The notes under the pieces: generated by a model | Told to the model about the DNA's origin: nothing | What the model saw: only the letters and a program-made list of their open reading frames with translations | The model's database searches: none | From: Acutalibacter sp. | GTDB taxonomy: Bacteria; Bacillota; Clostridia; Oscillospirales; Acutalibacteraceae | DNA length: 64,000 nt | NCBI GenBank assembly: GCA_022511515.1 | Contig: JAFLRP010000129.1 | Span: 1 to 64,000 of the forward strand | Direction: 5' to 3' | Program-made: the position numbers and the translations under genes | In this document: one piece after another, positions 1-8,441 of the stretch | Layout: every line of letters begins with the position of its first letter | Numbering within the stretch: position 1 is the first letter of the stretch

Positions 1-780
1 TTTGCCTTTACTGGCAATAAATTCGAGTTCCGCTCGCTGGGTTCGGCCATTTCCATCGCCTGCCCCAACATCATGCTGAACACCATGGTGGCGGAGGAAC
101 TCAGGCAGTTTGCCGACGAGCTGGAATCGGCGGAGGATTTGAAATCCGCCGTGACGGAGCTGGTCCGCCGGGTGATGAAGGAGCACAAGCGCATCATCTT
201 CAACGGCGACGGCTACTCCGAGGAATGGGTGAAGGAAGCGGAGCGCCGGGGACTTCTGAACCTGCGCACCACTGTGGACGCGCTGCCCCGGTATCTGGAC
301 AAAAAGAACATCGACCTGTTCACCAGCCACAAAATTTATACGGAAGCCGAAATGACGGCCCGATATGAGACCATTTTGGAAGAATATGTGAAGACCCTGC
401 ACATTGAAGCAGTGACCTTCATCAGCATGGCGCGGCACAAGGTGATCCCCGCCGTCAGCGGATATCTGCGCGATCTGGCAGGAGCTGTCAGCGCCAAGCG
501 GGAGATTTTGAAGGACCTGCCCTGCACGGCGGAGACCGACCTGCTTCAAAAACTTTCCGCCCTGCTGGACGAAGCCTACGCCCAGACGGAAACATTGAAC
601 GCGGCGCTGGACGTCCCTGAGGCCGCCGATCCCGACGTGCTGAAGGCCGCCGCCTATTACCGGGACCACGTTATTCCGGTGATGGAAACGCTCCGCGCCA
701 CCGTCGATAAGTTGGAGGAAAACGTCTCCGCCGAGCGCTGGCCTTACCCCACCTACGCGGAGCTGATGTTCAACGTGTAA
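1..780 (+). CDS. glnN: Glutamine synthetase type III, C-terminal part (5' truncated by window)
   Basis: Frame 1 is open from base 1 (FAFTGNKFEFRSLGSAISIACPNIMLNTMVAEEL...); C-terminal GSIII signature region; the listed ORF starts at an internal Met. Confidence 0.9.
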   Translation, partial: FAFTGNKFEFRSLGSAISIACPNIMLNTMVAEELRQFADELESAEDLKSAVTELVRRVMKEHKRIIFNGDGYSEEWVKEAERRGLLNLRTTVDALPRYLDKKNIDLFTSHKIYTEAEMTARYETILEEYVKTLHIEAVTFISMARHKVIPAVSGYLRDLAGAVSAKREILKDLPCTAETDLLQKLSALLDEAYAQTETLNAALDVPEAADPDVLKAAAYYRDHVIPVMETLRATVDKLEENVSAERWPYPTYAELMFNV

Positions 781-807
781 GAAAGCCGTGCTTGAAAGAG
801 AACATGA

Positions 808-846
808 TAAAAAACCGCTCTGGCGCTGCCAGAGCGGTTTTTTGGA
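808..846 (+). terminator. Rho-independent terminator
   Basis: aaaaccgctctggcgctgccagagcggttttttgg: GC-rich hairpin plus T run just after the glnN stop. Confidence 0.85.
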
Positions 847-874
847 AACTGGCGAAGCAAAGCGCTCCCCATTT

Positions 875-2266
875 TTACCACAGCTTGCCCTCTTTCTCGT
901 AGGCGGTATTCCAATACTCGTCCAGCCAATTCAGCAGGTCCTCTTTGGAAAGCTCGCCGGCGATGAATCTGCGGAGCTTCTCCTCCTGCTGCTCCCGGAA
1001 TCCCTCGTAGGCCTGATACATGGCGGGCGGGACAGCATAGCGGTACCAATCGCCGCGGCCGGCCATTTCGATCTCCGTTGCCAGATTCCCTTCGGTCAGG
1101 GATTCCTCCAGAGCGGAAGCCTCCAAATGAATGGGCAGCGTGCCGCATTCTTTGGCGTAGTGGGTGTTGTTGTCCGCGTTGGACAGGAATGTGAGGAAAT
1201 GGACGGCGATCTCCTCCTCTTTTGCCTTGGAAGAAACGCCCCAGCCCACAAAATATTCGGGAGAGAAGCTGGCAGTGCCGCTCAGACCTCGGGGGAAAGC
1301 CCCCATGGCCCAACTGCCCTCCGGCATGGTTTCCCGCAGAGTTTCCGAAATGGCACGGGGAGCCAGCAGAAGTCCTGCTTTTCCCTCTTGGAATGCCTGA
1401 ATTGCTTGATCTGTTGTCCAGTCTGTCGTGCCCTCCAGTGCCATCGTCATCACGTGCAAAAACTGATCCGCACCGGCGGAGGCCTTTTCCGTGGAGAAAA
1501 TGGATTTCCCCTCGGCTGCCAGAGAATAGTACGCCGCTCCGGGGTCCGCCAAACGGCTCTGATTGAGGGAACTCCACACGATGGCGTCAAAGTAAAAGCC
1601 CAGCCTGTCCCGGCCGGCAAACGCCAGCAATCCTCTGTCGCCCAAGCGATCAATGGCGCCGGTCACCGGGTCGCCGTAGGCGTTGACGCCGCCGGAAATT
1701 TCGTTCCAGGTACGGCAGTTTACATAATCTCTTATCTCCTTGTCCGCGTTGTATTCCTCGAACCAATCCAAGCGGTAATACAAGAGCTCCTGCACGAAAT
1801 CGTTGGGGATCAGATAGGTGTGCAGCAGGCCCATGGAGCCCACGGCGGTCCGTGCCGCCTGAGTCAGCGTGGCGCTTTCTTTCCACACGGTCATGTAGGG
1901 ATAGATGTCCGCAAGCGCGCCCTCCTGTACCAGCGCTACCTGATGGCCGCTGTTGATCTCACCGATGTCAACTTCCCCGGCCTTCAGGGCGTTTTCCAAT
2001 TCCGATTCCCCGGAAAAGGCGCGTATCTCAATATTTGTGTTGGGAAAATCGGCTTGATATTTTTCGGCGATCTCCGTGAGCACAGCCGTCCGGCGGTCGT
2101 CCGGCTGCAGCACGCCCAGCACAAGAACAACCTCCCTGCCGTCGTTGTGCAAGGTGGCAAGGGGTTCTTCCTCGGTTTCCTGCTCCGGCTGCGAGCAAGC
2201 TCCCAACAGAGAAACGCAAAGCAGTGCCGATAGCAAGAGCGCTATGATCCTTTTCCACTTCATCAT
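875..2266 (-). CDS. Extracellular solute-binding lipoprotein (ABC transporter type)
   Basis: MMKWKRIIALLLSALLCVSLLGACSQ lipobox signal peptide; solute-binding protein-like body. Likely start is downstream of the listed ORF start. Confidence 0.8.
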   Translation of the reverse strand: MMKWKRIIALLLSALLCVSLLGACSQPEQETEEEPLATLHNDGREVVLVLGVLQPDDRRTAVLTEIAEKYQADFPNTNIEIRAFSGESELENALKAGEVDIGEINSGHQVALVQEGALADIYPYMTVWKESATLTQAARTAVGSMGLLHTYLIPNDFVQELLYYRLDWFEEYNADKEIRDYVNCRTWNEISGGVNAYGDPVTGAIDRLGDRGLLAFAGRDRLGFYFDAIVWSSLNQSRLADPGAAYYSLAAEGKSIFSTEKASAGADQFLHVMTMALEGTTDWTTDQAIQAFQEGKAGLLLAPRAISETLRETMPEGSWAMGAFPRGLSGTASFSPEYFVGWGVSSKAKEEEIAVHFLTFLSNADNNTHYAKECGTLPIHLEASALEESLTEGNLATEIEMAGRGDWYRYAVPPAMYQAYEGFREQQEEKLRRFIAGELSKEDLLNWLDEYWNTAYEKEGKLW

Positions 2267-2352
2267 ATGAGATACTCCTTTTGTCGTTGCTCCTATTATA
2301 CTCAAGGAATCGGAAAATTACAAGGGCGGTATATGTAAAGCTATATAGCTTG

Positions 2353-4818
2353 TCATATATTTCGCAATTCTTCCAGTAATCGGAGAAGCAGGCTTCCCGT
2401 GCCCACATTGTAACCCGCGCAGCCGTACAGCCCGTTTCCCTGCCGGTCGGCAAGGAGAATCAGGGGCAGCTTGTCCGGCTCAACGAACATTCTCCGCGCC
2501 AGCATGGAGACGGTGTCCCGAAAATCCCCCTGCCACAAGTGATGATTCGGAAGCAGGGCGAGGGCCTTTTGCAGGGTGGGGTCTTGCTCCTGCTCCGCGC
2601 TTACTAAAATGAAATGCAGCCCGCAGTTCCATTGGGAGAACGATACCGCCGCTTCCCGGAGCTCGTTCAAGATGTGCTCGGTGGGCTCGCGGCCGACCTC
2701 CAGCCAGAACAAGAGGGAGATCGGGTGCCGCTCCAGCAGCTTTGCGCTGAGGATTTCCCGGCCCTCCCGGTCTTGCAGGGAAAAGGGCGGTAAAGCCCGG
2801 GCCGTCAAAAAGTCGGTATTTTTTCCTTGCCGGAAATTCAAATCTATCTGCCGTATCTCTCCCGCACACAAAGAAAATTCCAACTGCCTTGCCAACTGAT
2901 TGCCGTTTGGCAGCCGATTGGCGGTCAGCACCCGGTATGTTCCGGGCGGCAGAGAAAAGGTCAGGCTTTCCCCCGCCGGAATTTTTTCCCCGCTGATGGG
3001 GATTTCCCGCCCGGCTTCCAAACGAGTAAGGGAAAGATTTTGGAAAAAGGAAGCCTCCTGCCCCGCCGGGGCGGAGAGAAGCAGTGTTCCCCGTTCTGTT
3101 TTTCCGTCGGCGGCATAAAAATCACCGTCACGGTAGTATTCCGGCGAACCGTCCGCAGGCGATAGCCGGGCGGGAATGCCCATGCTCCTGCACAGCGCGC
3201 AGAACAGCACGGCCTTTCCGGTTTGTGAGGACGCGCCTGTCCGCAGCACTGCCCCGGGAGAAGCCGGCAGCGCGGGATAATCTTCCCGTTCCCGGACATT
3301 TTTCTTGATCCAATCCCAAATGCTTGCCGGATCTTCCCGGAATTTTTCCTGTTCCTCCGGGGAAAAAGCGGCAGAAAAATTTTCCCGCCACGGGCGCAAG
3401 GGCTCCAACCCAATTCGGGGACAAAGGAGCGCGGAAGAAAAGAGTTCCGGCGGGAAGTCCCGCTCCCATCGAAATGCCGGGAGACTGTCAAGGAGCACGT
3501 CCCGGGGCAACTCGACCGCCTGATCCTTTTCGGTGAGAGTTTCAAAAATTCTTTTCTCTTGTTCCGAGAGAATCTGTTTCTCTTCCGCCTGCAGCCGGGC
3601 CGCTTTCTGAGCCCGCAATTTTCCTGCGGCGTCCAGCCATTCCCGGCGTCTTTTTTGCTGTTCGGGGGAAAGCGGGGCAGGGTATCCGTCAGCGCCTGCA
3701 GGAGAGACAAAATCAAAGTCTGTCCAATCAGTTTTTTGATCTGCCATTTCCTGTAACATCAGCGTGACTTTTTGGGTCTCCCCCACATGGAAAAGAGTTT
3801 CTGCTCTGTCTTTGCCGTAAGCTGCCGAGACTTTCACACTGCCCAGTCCCAGCCGAAGTTTTACCTTGCCGCCCTGATCGGTTTTCAGGACGGCGATTGC
3901 AGAGAAATACGCCATATTGAGCAGGGAAAAAGTCACGTCAACACCTGCGGCAGGCCGCCCGGATTTTTCCACTACAGTGACCTCTATCTCCGCCGTTTCC
4001 GCATACCTCGACGTGACGGCTTCATATACCACGCCCTGCTCCGTCCACAGATTTGCAGGCTCGGTATCCGGGAACAGAAAAGAAAAATCCTCTTTATTGC
4101 CCGATGCAAAAGTTCTCGAGCGGATCATCATAGCCCGGGCGGCAGCGGCGGTAAACCAGCCTCTGTCCAGCTCCGGCTCCGGCTCGCAAGCCCCCAGATA
4201 CCGCCAATTTTCGCCGTCGAACACCTCCACCCAGGCGTGATTGTCGTCGCAGTGGGACCACCAGGGCACATAGACCTGCCGGGCACAAATTCCCACGCTG
4301 CGCAGAGCGTTCACGGCGAAGGTGGATTCCTCTCCGCAGCGCCCGTACCCGCAGCGGTACACAGACAGTGCGGAAGCCGTCCTGTCGTCTGTGGAGCGGT
4401 AGGTGACCTCTTCGGCACACCAGCGGTTGACCTCCAATATGGCGTCACGCAGGGAAAGATTCCGCACTCTGTCTGCAAGTTTTTCATAAAAGAAGCCCCG
4501 GCAGTCGGACAATTCTTCTGTATTGATGCGGGGATAGAGTACGCCTGTGAGAAACAGATGTTCCGGCAAAGCGGCGCACCAGTGGAATTCTTTTCGCACT
4601 CGCAAGGCGTGCCGTACCGTGTGCAAAAACAGGGACAGGTCGTAGTCCGCAAAATCGGATAAGGGCATGGTGGCAAAGACGAAGCGAAGATATTTCGCTT
4701 CCTCCGCTGTACCTTGCCTCAACAACTGTTCCGCTTGCTCAACCATTTCTCCCAGCGTCTCCCGGCGCTTCTCCCAAAGGTGCGACCTGTATTGTTCCAT
4801 TTGCTCAGAAAAACTCAT
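2353..4818 (-). CDS. Large transglutaminase-like protein with C-terminal thioredoxin-like domain
   Basis: YGRCGEESTFAVNALRSVGICARQVYVPWWSHCDDNHAWVEV is a transglutaminase core; a second, degenerate TG-like segment (TGKAVLFCALCRSMGIPARL); thioredoxin-fold-like C-terminus. Confidence 0.8.
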   Translation of the reverse strand: MSFSEQMEQYRSHLWEKRRETLGEMVEQAEQLLRQGTAEEAKYLRFVFATMPLSDFADYDLSLFLHTVRHALRVRKEFHWCAALPEHLFLTGVLYPRINTEELSDCRGFFYEKLADRVRNLSLRDAILEVNRWCAEEVTYRSTDDRTASALSVYRCGYGRCGEESTFAVNALRSVGICARQVYVPWWSHCDDNHAWVEVFDGENWRYLGACEPEPELDRGWFTAAAARAMMIRSRTFASGNKEDFSFLFPDTEPANLWTEQGVVYEAVTSRYAETAEIEVTVVEKSGRPAAGVDVTFSLLNMAYFSAIAVLKTDQGGKVKLRLGLGSVKVSAAYGKDRAETLFHVGETQKVTLMLQEMADQKTDWTDFDFVSPAGADGYPAPLSPEQQKRRREWLDAAGKLRAQKAARLQAEEKQILSEQEKRIFETLTEKDQAVELPRDVLLDSLPAFRWERDFPPELFSSALLCPRIGLEPLRPWRENFSAAFSPEEQEKFREDPASIWDWIKKNVREREDYPALPASPGAVLRTGASSQTGKAVLFCALCRSMGIPARLSPADGSPEYYRDGDFYAADGKTERGTLLLSAPAGQEASFFQNLSLTRLEAGREIPISGEKIPAGESLTFSLPPGTYRVLTANRLPNGNQLARQLEFSLCAGEIRQIDLNFRQGKNTDFLTARALPPFSLQDREGREILSAKLLERHPISLLFWLEVGREPTEHILNELREAAVSFSQWNCGLHFILVSAEQEQDPTLQKALALLPNHHLWQGDFRDTVSMLARRMFVEPDKLPLILLADRQGNGLYGCAGYNVGTGSLLLRLLEELRNI

Positions 4819-5564
4819 GCTCTGTCCAATTCCTTCCGGGCCTTGCGGATGTTTTCCTCTGAAGTGCGCCAGATTTCATATTCACTGAGACCGGGCAAGC
4901 CCATATTGACTCCCGCCTTTCGGTAGACCATGCCGCTTTCCAGCACTTCCTTGCCGCTCATGTGAAAGCTCCCCGCCTGAGGGATTTCCTCCCGCACTTT
5001 GCGGATAACTTCCGCGTTCACCCCCGCGCCCAAAAGAAGTTCCACTTCCCCCGCTCCGGCAAACAATTCTTTTAAGAGTTTGAGCCCTTCCACACAAGAG
5101 GGTGCTTGCCCGGAGGTGAGAATACTGTCCACGCCCCATTCCCGGCAGTTTTTGAGCGCCGCAAAGGGGTCCTTGCACACATCAAAGGCCCGATGCAGAG
5201 CAAACCTCTTTCCATGGCTGTGGGCAAGAACAATAAGTTGTTCCATGCGGGGACCGTCCAGTTCCCCCTCGGCAGTCAAAAAACCGCTGACAATGGCGTC
5301 CGCCCCGGCATCCAGCAGGGCTTCTCCATCTTCCAAGATGAGAGAAATTTCCCGCTCTGTGTAAAGGAAATCCCCGAATCTGGGGCGCAGAAGGGCATGG
5401 ACCGGCAGTCCCGTTTCCCGTTTCACCGCTTTCAGCAGCGAAAGAGACGGGGTGGTGCCGCCGATGACCAAATTGGCGCAGAGCTCCAGCCGGTCAGCGC
5501 CGCCGGCTTTCGCCGCCAGCGCCGATTCCACGCTGTCCACACAGACTTCCAAAACGTTTTTCAT
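4815..5564 (-). CDS. cutC: CutC family protein
   Basis: MKNVLEVCVDSVESALAAKAGGADRLELCANLVIGGTTPS...; 4-nt overlap with the upstream part of the downstream gene. Confidence 0.92.
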   Translation of the reverse strand: MKNVLEVCVDSVESALAAKAGGADRLELCANLVIGGTTPSLSLLKAVKRETGLPVHALLRPRFGDFLYTEREISLILEDGEALLDAGADAIVSGFLTAEGELDGPRMEQLIVLAHSHGKRFALHRAFDVCKDPFAALKNCREWGVDSILTSGQAPSCVEGLKLLKELFAGAGEVELLLGAGVNAEVIRKVREEIPQAGSFHMSGKEVLESGMVYRKAGVNMGLPGLSEYEIWRTSEENIRKARKELDRA

Positions 5565-5580
5565 CTTGGTATTTCCTTTG

Positions 5581-6900
5581 TTACTCTTTTAACGTGATTT
5601 CCAGCACGGTGTCCACCGGGTCGGGCAGAACGGGATTCGCCCCCAAATCGGCAAAGACGATATCCGGGTAGTTGTCGTAGATCCAGCTCTTGGCGATGGG
5701 CGCTTCTGCGCCGGTGGCCAGCCAGCGGATGCAGTCCACTTCCTCCCGGCGGAGACCCATCAGAGGCATGCAGCCCACGGTGTTTTCAAAGATGTGCCAG
5801 TAGAGCTTGTTTCCCTTTCGGGTGATCCTGCCCACGTCGGGCTTTTTCAGATTCGCCTTGCCGCAGCCGTAAATGCTGTCGGAATTTTTCTCCATCCATC
5901 CGCCGATATCGGCCAAAATGGACAGGGATTCCGGCGGGATATTGCCCTTTGCGTCGGGACCCACGTTCAAAAGGAGATTGCCGCCCTTGGACACGCACTC
6001 CACCAGCTTTTTGATGAGCATGGAGGAAGGTTTGAAAAATTTGTCGGTCTCGCAGTAGCCCCAGTTGTTGTTCATGGTGACGCAGGCTTCCCAAATGAGA
6101 TCGTTTCCGTTTTTGTCCTGCAGGCCGTCGGGGGGAATGATCTGCTCAGGGCTGGCGAAATCCCCGTGATAAGGGGTTGGATTTCCCTCCCACAGGGAGC
6201 CGAAGCCCTCGCCGCTGACTTCCAGCCGGTTGTCGATAATGACGCCGGGCTGGAGGGTGCGCACCATATCCACCAGCTCCGTGGCCCGCCAGGTCTCGCC
6301 CCGCATGGCGTTCTCTCCCTCGCCGTAGGAGAAATCGAACCAGAGGATGTCGATTTTCCCGTAATTGGTGCAGAGCTCCCGCACCTGATTGTGGAGGTAC
6401 TCCAAATAGCGGTCAAAATTTCTGTTTTCGTTGCCGTAGGCGGGATTGTCCCGCATGGGATGGTTCATGTCGCCGTAGTGGGGATAGTCGTCGTGGTACC
6501 AGTCCAGGAGAGAATAGTAGAATCCCACCTTCAACCCTTCCGCCCGGGCAGCTTCCACGTATTCGCCCACCAAATCCCGGCCGCACTTGGTGTTGGTGGA
6601 CTTGAAGTCCGTGTATTTGCTGTCGAAGAGGCAAAATCCGTCGTGGTGCTTGGCCGTCAGCACCATGTACTTCATGCCGGCGTTTTTGGCAGCTCTCGCC
6701 CATTTTTTCGGGTCATAGTCCACCGGGTTGAACTCCTCAAAATACCGCATGTAGTCCTCTTTGGGAATGCGCTCCTGACTGCGCACCCATTCCCCTCTGG
6801 CGGGGATGGCGTACAGACCCCAGTGAATGAACATGCCAAACCGCGCCTGTGTGTACCACTCCATGCGCTTTTCGTATTCCGCTCTGTTGAATTGATACAT
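5581..6900 (-). CDS. Alpha-L-fucosidase (GH29)
   Basis: WYTQARFGMFIHWGLYAIPARGEW, TAKHHDGFCLFDSKYTDF, DILWFDFSYGEG. Start chosen at MYQFNRAEY with a GGAG SD; the listed ORF is 5'-overextended. Confidence 0.9.
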   Translation of the reverse strand: MYQFNRAEYEKRMEWYTQARFGMFIHWGLYAIPARGEWVRSQERIPKEDYMRYFEEFNPVDYDPKKWARAAKNAGMKYMVLTAKHHDGFCLFDSKYTDFKSTNTKCGRDLVGEYVEAARAEGLKVGFYYSLLDWYHDDYPHYGDMNHPMRDNPAYGNENRNFDRYLEYLHNQVRELCTNYGKIDILWFDFSYGEGENAMRGETWRATELVDMVRTLQPGVIIDNRLEVSGEGFGSLWEGNPTPYHGDFASPEQIIPPDGLQDKNGNDLIWEACVTMNNNWGYCETDKFFKPSSMLIKKLVECVSKGGNLLLNVGPDAKGNIPPESLSILADIGGWMEKNSDSIYGCGKANLKKPDVGRITRKGNKLYWHIFENTVGCMPLMGLRREEVDCIRWLATGAEAPIAKSWIYDNYPDIVFADLGANPVLPDPVDTVLEITLKE

Positions 6901-7048
6901 AATAACTCCTCCATGATCCGTGATAGGATTTCTGCTTTCAATATAGCATACCAATGAACGGAACGCAATGACAAAAAAGTACGGCGCACTTCCGAAGAAA
7001 CGCGCCGCAAAAAAAGGAGTTTGTATGAAGTCTGTATGGATCGATTTT

Positions 7049-8332
7049 TTAGATGGCGTCCAGCGCTTGAGCCAGATCGGCGATGAGGTCATCCACGTGC
7101 TCCGTGCCGATGGAGAGCCGAACCGTGCTGGGCCGGATGCCGGTGGAAAGAAGCTCCTCCTCCGTCATTTGAGAATGGGTGGTGGAAGCCGGATGAATCA
7201 CCAGAGACTTCACGTCCGCCACATTGGCGAGGAGGGAGAAGATCTCCAGGCTGTCCACAAAGCGCTTGGCCTCCTCCGTGCCGCCCTTCACGTCCACGGT
7301 GAAGATAGAAGCACCGCCTTTGGGGAAATACTTTTTGTACAGCTCATAGGAGGGATTCCCGGGGACGGAGGGGTGGTTGACCCGCTCGATCTTCGGGTGG
7401 TTTTTCAAGAATTCCACGATCTTCAGGGTGTTCTCCACATGGCGTTCCACCCGGAGAGATAAAGTCTCCAGCCCCTGCAGGAACAGGAACGCATGGAATG
7501 GGGAAATACACGCGCCGGTGTCCCGGAGCAAAATTGTCCGGATATAGGTGACAAAAGCCGCCGGACCGGCTGTCTGGGTAAAGGACACGCCGTGATAGCT
7601 GGGATTGGGCTCTACAAACTGAGGGAATTTCCCGGAAGCCGCCCAGTCGAATTTGCCGGAGTCCACGATGACGCCGCCCAGCGCCGTTCCGTGACCGCCG
7701 ATAAATTTCGTGGCGGAATGGACCACGATGTCCGCGCCGTACTCGATGGGGCGCAGCAGGTACGGGGTGGCAAAGGTGCTGTCGATGACCAGCGGGATGC
7801 CGTGGGAATGGGCGATATTTGCCACCTTTTCGATATCGATGAGATTGGCGTTGGGGTTGCCGATAGTCTCGATGAAGATCAGTTTGGTGTTGTCCTGCAC
7901 CGCTTTCTCAAACGCACCCTCCTGCTCCGGGTCCACAAAAGTGGCGGTGATGCCGTTCTGGGGCAGGGTATGTTCAAAGTAATTGTAGGTGCCGCCGTAC
8001 AGCGTGGACGCCGCCACCACATGGTCTCCCTGCTGGGCAAGGGCAAGCACGGTGTAGGAGATGGCCGCAGCGCCGGAAGCCACTGCAAGCGCGGCAGAAC
8101 CGCCCTCCAAGGCGGCAATGCGCTGCTCGAAAATATCCTGGGTGGGGTTATTCATACGGGCGTAAATGTTGCCCGTATCCCGCAGGGCGAACAGATCCGC
8201 GGCGTGGTCGCAGTTATCGAACACGAAAGAAGTGCTGGCGTAGATGGGCACTGCCCGGGCGCCCGTAGCAGGGTCGGGTTTTTCCTGGCCCGCATGGAGC
8301 TGCAGCGTTTCAAAATGAAGTTTTTTGTCCAT
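7049..8332 (-). CDS. metY: O-acetylhomoserine aminocarboxypropyltransferase / cysteine synthase family PLP enzyme
   Basis: FETLQLHAGQEKPDPATGARAVPIYASTSFVF...; VVHSATKFIGGHGTALGG PLP lysine region. Confidence 0.93.
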   Translation of the reverse strand: MDKKLHFETLQLHAGQEKPDPATGARAVPIYASTSFVFDNCDHAADLFALRDTGNIYARMNNPTQDIFEQRIAALEGGSAALAVASGAAAISYTVLALAQQGDHVVAASTLYGGTYNYFEHTLPQNGITATFVDPEQEGAFEKAVQDNTKLIFIETIGNPNANLIDIEKVANIAHSHGIPLVIDSTFATPYLLRPIEYGADIVVHSATKFIGGHGTALGGVIVDSGKFDWAASGKFPQFVEPNPSYHGVSFTQTAGPAAFVTYIRTILLRDTGACISPFHAFLFLQGLETLSLRVERHVENTLKIVEFLKNHPKIERVNHPSVPGNPSYELYKKYFPKGGASIFTVDVKGGTEEAKRFVDSLEIFSLLANVADVKSLVIHPASTTHSQMTEEELLSTGIRPSTVRLSIGTEHVDDLIADLAQALDAI

Positions 8333-8370
8333 AGGAAATTCTCCTTTTTCAAGTGTATCTTTTCCGGCAT

Positions 8371-8401
8371 ATCATACCAATTCCTATCGAATTGGTATGA
8401 T
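8371..8401. promoter_or_regulatory. Perfect inverted repeat (13-bp arms, 5-bp spacer) at the metY promoter; candidate Rrf2/CymR-type operator
   Basis: atcataccaattc-ctatc-gaattggtatgat overlapping and immediately downstream of the metY -10 box. Confidence 0.75.
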
Positions 8402-8428
8402 TATAGTCTTTCCCCCATGCCTTGTCAA
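8400..8428 (-). promoter_or_regulatory. Consensus sigma-A-type promoter of metY
   Basis: Minus strand TTGACA - 17 bp - TATAAT. Confidence 0.85.
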
Positions 8429-8441
8429 GGCTTTTTCCGAG

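Noticed and set aside
788-2233. 481-aa + strand ORF
   Set aside because: Antisense to the solute-binding lipoprotein; low-complexity GC-shadow composition, no SD, no recognisable domain.
6481-6500. ggtaccag resembling a T-box core
   Set aside because: Lies inside the GH29 coding sequence, lacks the GGTGG-ACCGCGG context and any terminator.
5794-6957. 387-aa + strand ORF
   Set aside because: Antisense shadow of the GH29 gene.
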